A stretch of 64,000 nucleotides of DNA from Gammaproteobacteria bacterium (GTDB taxonomy: Bacteria; Pseudomonadota; Gammaproteobacteria; Pseudomonadales; Pseudohongiellaceae). A program made the position numbers and the translations under genes. Positions 60,707-64,000 of the stretch are shown in pieces. The stretch lies in assembly GCA_029253585.1 (NCBI GenBank), contig JAQWZF010000023.1:124001-188000 (forward strand). Direction: 5' to 3'. The notes under the pieces are model-generated. The model did not search any database, had not been told where the DNA came from, and saw only the letters and a program-made list of their open reading frames with translations. Position 1 is the stretch's first letter. Each line of letters starts with the position of its first letter.

Positions 60707-61741
60707 TTACGCGATTCCGGCTCCGCGCACACCTACATAGACAGAATAAAGTGACTGGCTTGCCGTCATAAACAATCGATTTCGCTTCAATCCCGCGAAG
60801 CAAACATTGGCGCATACTTCGGGAAGCCGGATAACACCGATGGTAACCCCATCCGGTGCGATAACCTGCACTCCGGGCCGCGCGCCTGCCCAGATATTTC
60901 CATCAATATCACATCGAATTCCATCTGCCGAAATAATCGCGCCTGTCCCCGGAAGCGTCAATTGTGCATGACGCCTACCATTTCGTAAACGATCTCCATC
61001 AAGGTCCCAAACTTTGATCTCACGACCCTCGCCAGTATCGGCCACATAAAGCTTGCCTTGATCGGGCGAGAAACACAGACCGTTTGGTGCAGATATTTCA
61101 TCAGTTACCTTGCTGATGCGACCGCTGTCTCTATCTACTCTGTAAACCGCATTTACTAATTCCGATTCGGCACTGAACCCCTCATAGTTGCCGCGGATAC
61201 CATAGGGCGGATCGGTAAACCAAATCGAATTATCGGCTGCAACTACTACGTCGTTGGGAGAGTTGAGACGCCTGCCCTCGAAGCTATCGGCAATAACTGT
61301 TTCACTGCCATCCGAATTGTAGCGCACTACCCGACGCCCGCCATGCTCGCAGGAAATTTGTCGCCCTTCATGATCGAAGGTATTGCCGTTACTATTGCCA
61401 GCGGGCCTGCGAAACTCGGTTACCCTGCCATCATCTTCGATCCAGCGTAGCTGACGATCGTTAGGTATATCGCTCCATACAAGATAACGGCCAACCCCAC
61501 TCCAGGCGGGGCCCTCCGCCCAAAGAGTGCCGGTGTAGTGCCGCTGAATAGGTGTATTGAACAGGATATAGCGCTGAAAGCGCGGCTCCAACGCTATTAG
61601 GTCAGGATCTGGATAGCGCAGAGGCGTGTTTCCCGACCAGTCTCTGGGCTTATATTCCGTAATAGGTGTCTGTGCAGACAGGGCCATGGGCAGTGCAGCT
61701 GTCAGCGCCATGCCAGACTGCAAGAATGAACGACGTTTCAT
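60707..61741 (-). CDS. Tat-exported SMP-30/gluconolactonase family protein
   Basis: MKRRSFLQSGMALTAALP is a twin-arginine signal. The six-bladed propeller parts are clear: GTLWAEGPAWSGVGRYLVWSDIPNDRQLRW, RRLNSPNDVVVAADNSIWFTDPPYGIRGNYEG, APNGLCFSPDQGKLYVADTG and SADGIRCDIDGNIWAG. The family opens sugar or other lactones; a periplasmic lactonase would fit the neighbouring PQQ sugar dehydrogenase, which makes lactones. The ATG at 61741 is chosen because it begins the Tat signal and GGAGG stands before it. Confidence 0.9.
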   Translation of the reverse strand: MKRRSFLQSGMALTAALPMALSAQTPITEYKPRDWSGNTPLRYPDPDLIALEPRFQRYILFNTPIQRHYTGTLWAEGPAWSGVGRYLVWSDIPNDRQLRWIEDDGRVTEFRRPAGNSNGNTFDHEGRQISCEHGGRRVVRYNSDGSETVIADSFEGRRLNSPNDVVVAADNSIWFTDPPYGIRGNYEGFSAESELVNAVYRVDRDSGRISKVTDEISAPNGLCFSPDQGKLYVADTGEGREIKVWDLDGDRLRNGRRHAQLTLPGTGAIISADGIRCDIDGNIWAGARPGVQVIAPDGVTIGVIRLPEVCANVCFAGLKRNRLFMTASQSLYSVYVGVRGAGIA

Positions 61742-61822
61742 AGTGCCTCCGGAAAAATGTGAAGGCCGGCCAACAAGCACGACATCAGTCGAAAGCCGAA
61801 CAGTTTCTTATTTACTTATATT

Positions 61823-63247
61823 CTATCTTGCGACCAGTTTTCTAATCCAGCCATCGCCTTTAGTCAGAAGATAGAGCTCACCTGCCGCATCGGTACCAAG
61901 CCTTAAATCTGCCCGCTTGCCGCCGCCGTAGGTGTTTGCAAAACCCGTCGCCTCAGCCATGTTTACCTCATTCCCATCCATGACAATACGCAGTTCCTGT
62001 ATAGAAGCCGGTTTTCCTGCCTCAAGCCCTTCACTTTCAGCGTGGAACACGCGGCCCGATACCATGTCGGTAAACACGACTCTGCCGACTAGTGCTGGAA
62101 TTCCTGTACCGCGATAGACATAGACGCTACTAACCGCATTACCTTCATCGTGATCAAATTGAAGAACCGGATAGGTGAATTCCTGAGTATCTATTGGCCT
62201 AGGGTACACCGGATTCGGTCTGACATTACCGATCCCAAAAGCGGTAGCAAACATGCCCTCACGTAAACGCCAACCATAGTTTGCACCAGGGACACCTATA
62301 TTTATTTCCTCGATCTGGTTCTGTCCGATATCGGCGATGTACATAGTGCCATCGCTGTCGAACGAAAAATGCTGGGGATGTCGAAGACCATAGGCCCATA
62401 TTTCTGGCGCGACTCCCCCCTCTCCGACGAAAGGGTTGTCCTCGGGTATTCCATAGCTTGAAGGATACTCCGAATTCAGGGGATCGATTCTAATGATGGA
62501 TGACATTGGCGAGGCGAGGGACTGCCCGTTCTCATTAGGGTCATTCGCCCCACCTCCATCTCCCAGGCTGGCAAATAACAAACCATAGTCTGAATCGGCA
62601 TTCGTAGCGGCATAATTAAATGCCAAAGTACCAATGTTATGATTTTGCGCGAACTGTCCTATGCGAAATATTTCTCTCGATGTGCCGGAGAAGACATTAG
62701 CGCTTGCATCCGTCGCCGTCCACTCACGAATCACACTCTCATGATTCTCGGAATTGTCATCCAGATAGTTGGCAAGCCCGCTTTGTGAACTCGCACTCAT
62801 AGCTGTGTAGAACTTGCCGTAGCCCGGCCTGCCAACTTGTCCGAACTGAGGGTGGAACGCAAAACCCGCTAGTCCGGTTTCGTTGGGGTACATGGAGTCA
62901 TCGAAGTCTACTTCGCCGCCGCGAATATCCAGAAACGCATCGAGGGTGTTCGCCTGCTCATCATAGATATACAACACGCCGCGCAGCTCATTGATCACCA
63001 AGCGTCCAGAGTTATCCGGAATTGGCTGCATATACTGCAGGCGAGCATAGGCATTATTAGTGAGAGGGACATCATTTGAGTCCAGGGTCTGCGGCAGCCG
63101 CAGAAATTCCTGAGCGATAACACTGATCTCGCCCTTTTCAATCTTCGCAGGAATAGGATCGACCAAAGCTTCGGGCAAAGCCTCGGCGGCGAACGAGCCA
63201 GCCATCGCACTCATACAGGCAAAACTAAAACCGACTTCCAACTTCAT
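61823..63247 (-). CDS. Soluble PQQ-dependent sugar dehydrogenase-like protein
   Basis: The 474-residue secreted protein has a signal peptide (ending SFAAEA) and a six-bladed propeller of the glucose/sorbosone dehydrogenase type: GLAGFAFHPQFGQVGRPGYGKFYTA, NHNIGTLAFNY, LLFASLGDGGGANDPNENGQSLASPMSSIIRIDP, EIWAYGLRHPQHFSFD, YIADIGQNQIEEINI and GANYGWRLREGMF. These regions hold PQQ and Ca ligands of the family, including the His-Asn region. It oxidises aldoses to lactones in the periplasm. AGGAGG precedes the start. It is followed upstream by the PQQ dehydrogenase gene cut by the right edge. Confidence 0.88.
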   Translation of the reverse strand: MKLEVGFSFACMSAMAGSFAAEALPEALVDPIPAKIEKGEISVIAQEFLRLPQTLDSNDVPLTNNAYARLQYMQPIPDNSGRLVINELRGVLYIYDEQANTLDAFLDIRGGEVDFDDSMYPNETGLAGFAFHPQFGQVGRPGYGKFYTAMSASSQSGLANYLDDNSENHESVIREWTATDASANVFSGTSREIFRIGQFAQNHNIGTLAFNYAATNADSDYGLLFASLGDGGGANDPNENGQSLASPMSSIIRIDPLNSEYPSSYGIPEDNPFVGEGGVAPEIWAYGLRHPQHFSFDSDGTMYIADIGQNQIEEINIGVPGANYGWRLREGMFATAFGIGNVRPNPVYPRPIDTQEFTYPVLQFDHDEGNAVSSVYVYRGTGIPALVGRVVFTDMVSGRVFHAESEGLEAGKPASIQELRIVMDGNEVNMAEATGFANTYGGGKRADLRLGTDAAGELYLLTKGDGWIRKLVAR

Positions 63248-63270
63248 GGCTCGATTACCCTCCTATATGC

Positions 63271-64000
63271 TCACCTTTGATTAGGCAGTCTGTACGCAAC
63301 CAAGGCACCAGGAAAGTCTGTACGCGAGCTACCAATCTGCACAACGATATATTGCTTGCCCTGATGCATATAAGTCATCATTCCATACTGGCCCGGCGCG
63401 GGTAACGGCACGCTGCCGACAATCTCTCCGCTGTATTTATCTCGTGCATTCAAGGTCATTGGCGCATCGGGAACAAATTGCACCATGCCCTCACTCATCG
63501 CCCGGGTCTGCACTAGAAGATCGTCCATCACCATCTGAATCGACCAGCCCACGCCTCCGGTATCCGGCAGATCGACTCCTTCCAGGAGCGGATGGTTCTT
63601 GATTGCATCGGGAGTAGGGCCTACTGCCATGGACCAAGCCTTCTCGCCACTGTTCATCTGATACGCGGTTAGCTGATTATCCATAGGCTTGAAGACACGC
63701 AGACCATCTATAGTGGGCAAGCCACCACCACCGCCGGGTAACCATGCTGCAACAGTCTTGCCGGTAGTTGGTGTGCTGTTTGGAGTCGCACCACCTTCGC
63801 CAGGTATCGGATAGTTAGGATTGTCTCTATCGACGCCATTCGTTGGCCGCATAAAGCCAGGGGCGAAACAGTTGCGTGAATGGGATGCAAACATCAATCC
63901 ACTGCTAGGGTCACCTACAGGTTGATGAGGAATGACGTTGCCACCACCTATGCAGCCAATATTATTGATGTAGTCGTTATCGTGCTCCTGGGGCAGGGCC
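63271..64000 (-). CDS. PQQ-dependent dehydrogenase, C-terminal part
   Basis: The frame is open to the right edge, so only the last 242 residues are seen. GGGGGLPTIDGLRVFKPMDNQLTAYQMNSGEKAWSM, RDKYSGEIVGSVPLPAPGQYGMMTYMHQGKQYIVVQIG and ALVAYRLP belong to the C-terminal propeller blades of the glucose-dehydrogenase-like PQQ enzymes. The 5' part, signal or membrane anchor is outside the window. It is 23 bases upstream of the sugar dehydrogenase gene on the same strand, giving two PQQ enzymes and a lactonase in one cluster. Confidence 0.9.
   Translation of the reverse strand, partial: ALPQEHDNDYINNIGCIGGGNVIPHQPVGDPSSGLMFASHSRNCFAPGFMRPTNGVDRDNPNYPIPGEGGATPNSTPTTGKTVAAWLPGGGGGLPTIDGLRVFKPMDNQLTAYQMNSGEKAWSMAVGPTPDAIKNHPLLEGVDLPDTGGVGWSIQMVMDDLLVQTRAMSEGMVQFVPDAPMTLNARDKYSGEIVGSVPLPAPGQYGMMTYMHQGKQYIVVQIGSSRTDFPGALVAYRLPNQR

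Noticed and set aside
1-64000. CRISPR arrays, prophage genes, integrases or insertion sequences
   Set aside because: I found no regularly spaced repeats, no transposase or phage motifs and no terminal inverted repeats flanking a candidate gene.

Overview
The window looks like chromosomal DNA of a free-living, probably aquatic gammaproteobacterium. The evidence is gene content: Tex, YghU, a sterol-desaturase family protein, a SulP transporter beside a beta-carbonic anhydrase, M1 peptidase lipoproteins, PQQ enzymes, and DUF1800/DUF1501, DUF6152 and DUF1080 proteins. Codon use and ribosome sites look uniform. I saw no phage, integrase, transposase or CRISPR. All identifications are by eye; no database search was run.

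Layout. 0-7.8 kb: the end of a YtcJ-like amidohydrolase, a minus-strand set (split-barrel membrane protein, secreted protein, DUF6152), small exported proteins, an M1 peptidase, and a sterol-desaturase/SRPBCC pair. 8-20.5 kb: acyl-CoA ligase, PEBP and NIPSNAP proteins, an FMN hydroxy-acid oxidase, a secreted CHEGNYGM-motif protein, an M20 peptidase, an APC permease and an amidase. 21-29.5 kb: yghU, dienelactone hydrolase, two Tat-exported PLP enzymes, and the DUF1800-DUF1501 pair. 29.6-40.7 kb: tex, flavin reductase, a RidA-like lipoprotein, monooxygenase, MDR oxidoreductase, a copper ATPase behind a MerR-type operator, a second CHEGNYGM protein, an MBL hydrolase and a gamma-carbonic anhydrase. 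40.7-50.6 kb: tRNA-Gly(CCC), a divergent PQQ dehydrogenase, a transglutaminase relic, DUF1080, SRPBCC and retropepsin-like proteins, a LysR regulator, a third CHEGNYGM cassette with an unlisted 42-residue membrane protein, and a dead endonuclease. 50.7-64 kb: serine hydrolase, aminopeptidase N, the SulP/carbonic anhydrase/LysR locus, nitronate monooxygenase, an MBL-like protein, then SMP-30, a soluble PQQ sugar dehydrogenase and a truncated PQQ dehydrogenase.

Theme. A large share of the products carry Sec, Tat or lipoprotein signals, including versions of proteins that are usually cytosolic (RidA, NIPSNAP, SRPBCC, aminotransferases). The simplest reading is a scavenging lifestyle with much periplasmic hydrolysis and oxidation: peptidases, amidase, PQQ dehydrogenases and hydroxy-acid oxidase feeding permeases and acyl-CoA ligase. 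Bicarbonate uptake and CO2 interconversion form one clear local unit.

Genome decay is visible. There is a lipoprotein gene with one amber codon, an endonuclease gene with two stops and a ruined catalytic motif, a truncated transglutaminase gene with an amber codon, and a possible CorA/ZntB-like stub. Several near-perfect palindromes sharing a GGGTC-like core act as bidirectional terminators or REP-like elements. I did not find a clearly new multi-gene defence or mobile system. The best leads are the exported PLP enzymes with an exported RidA, the triplicated CHEGNYGM family, the split-barrel paralogues and the orphan copper operator.
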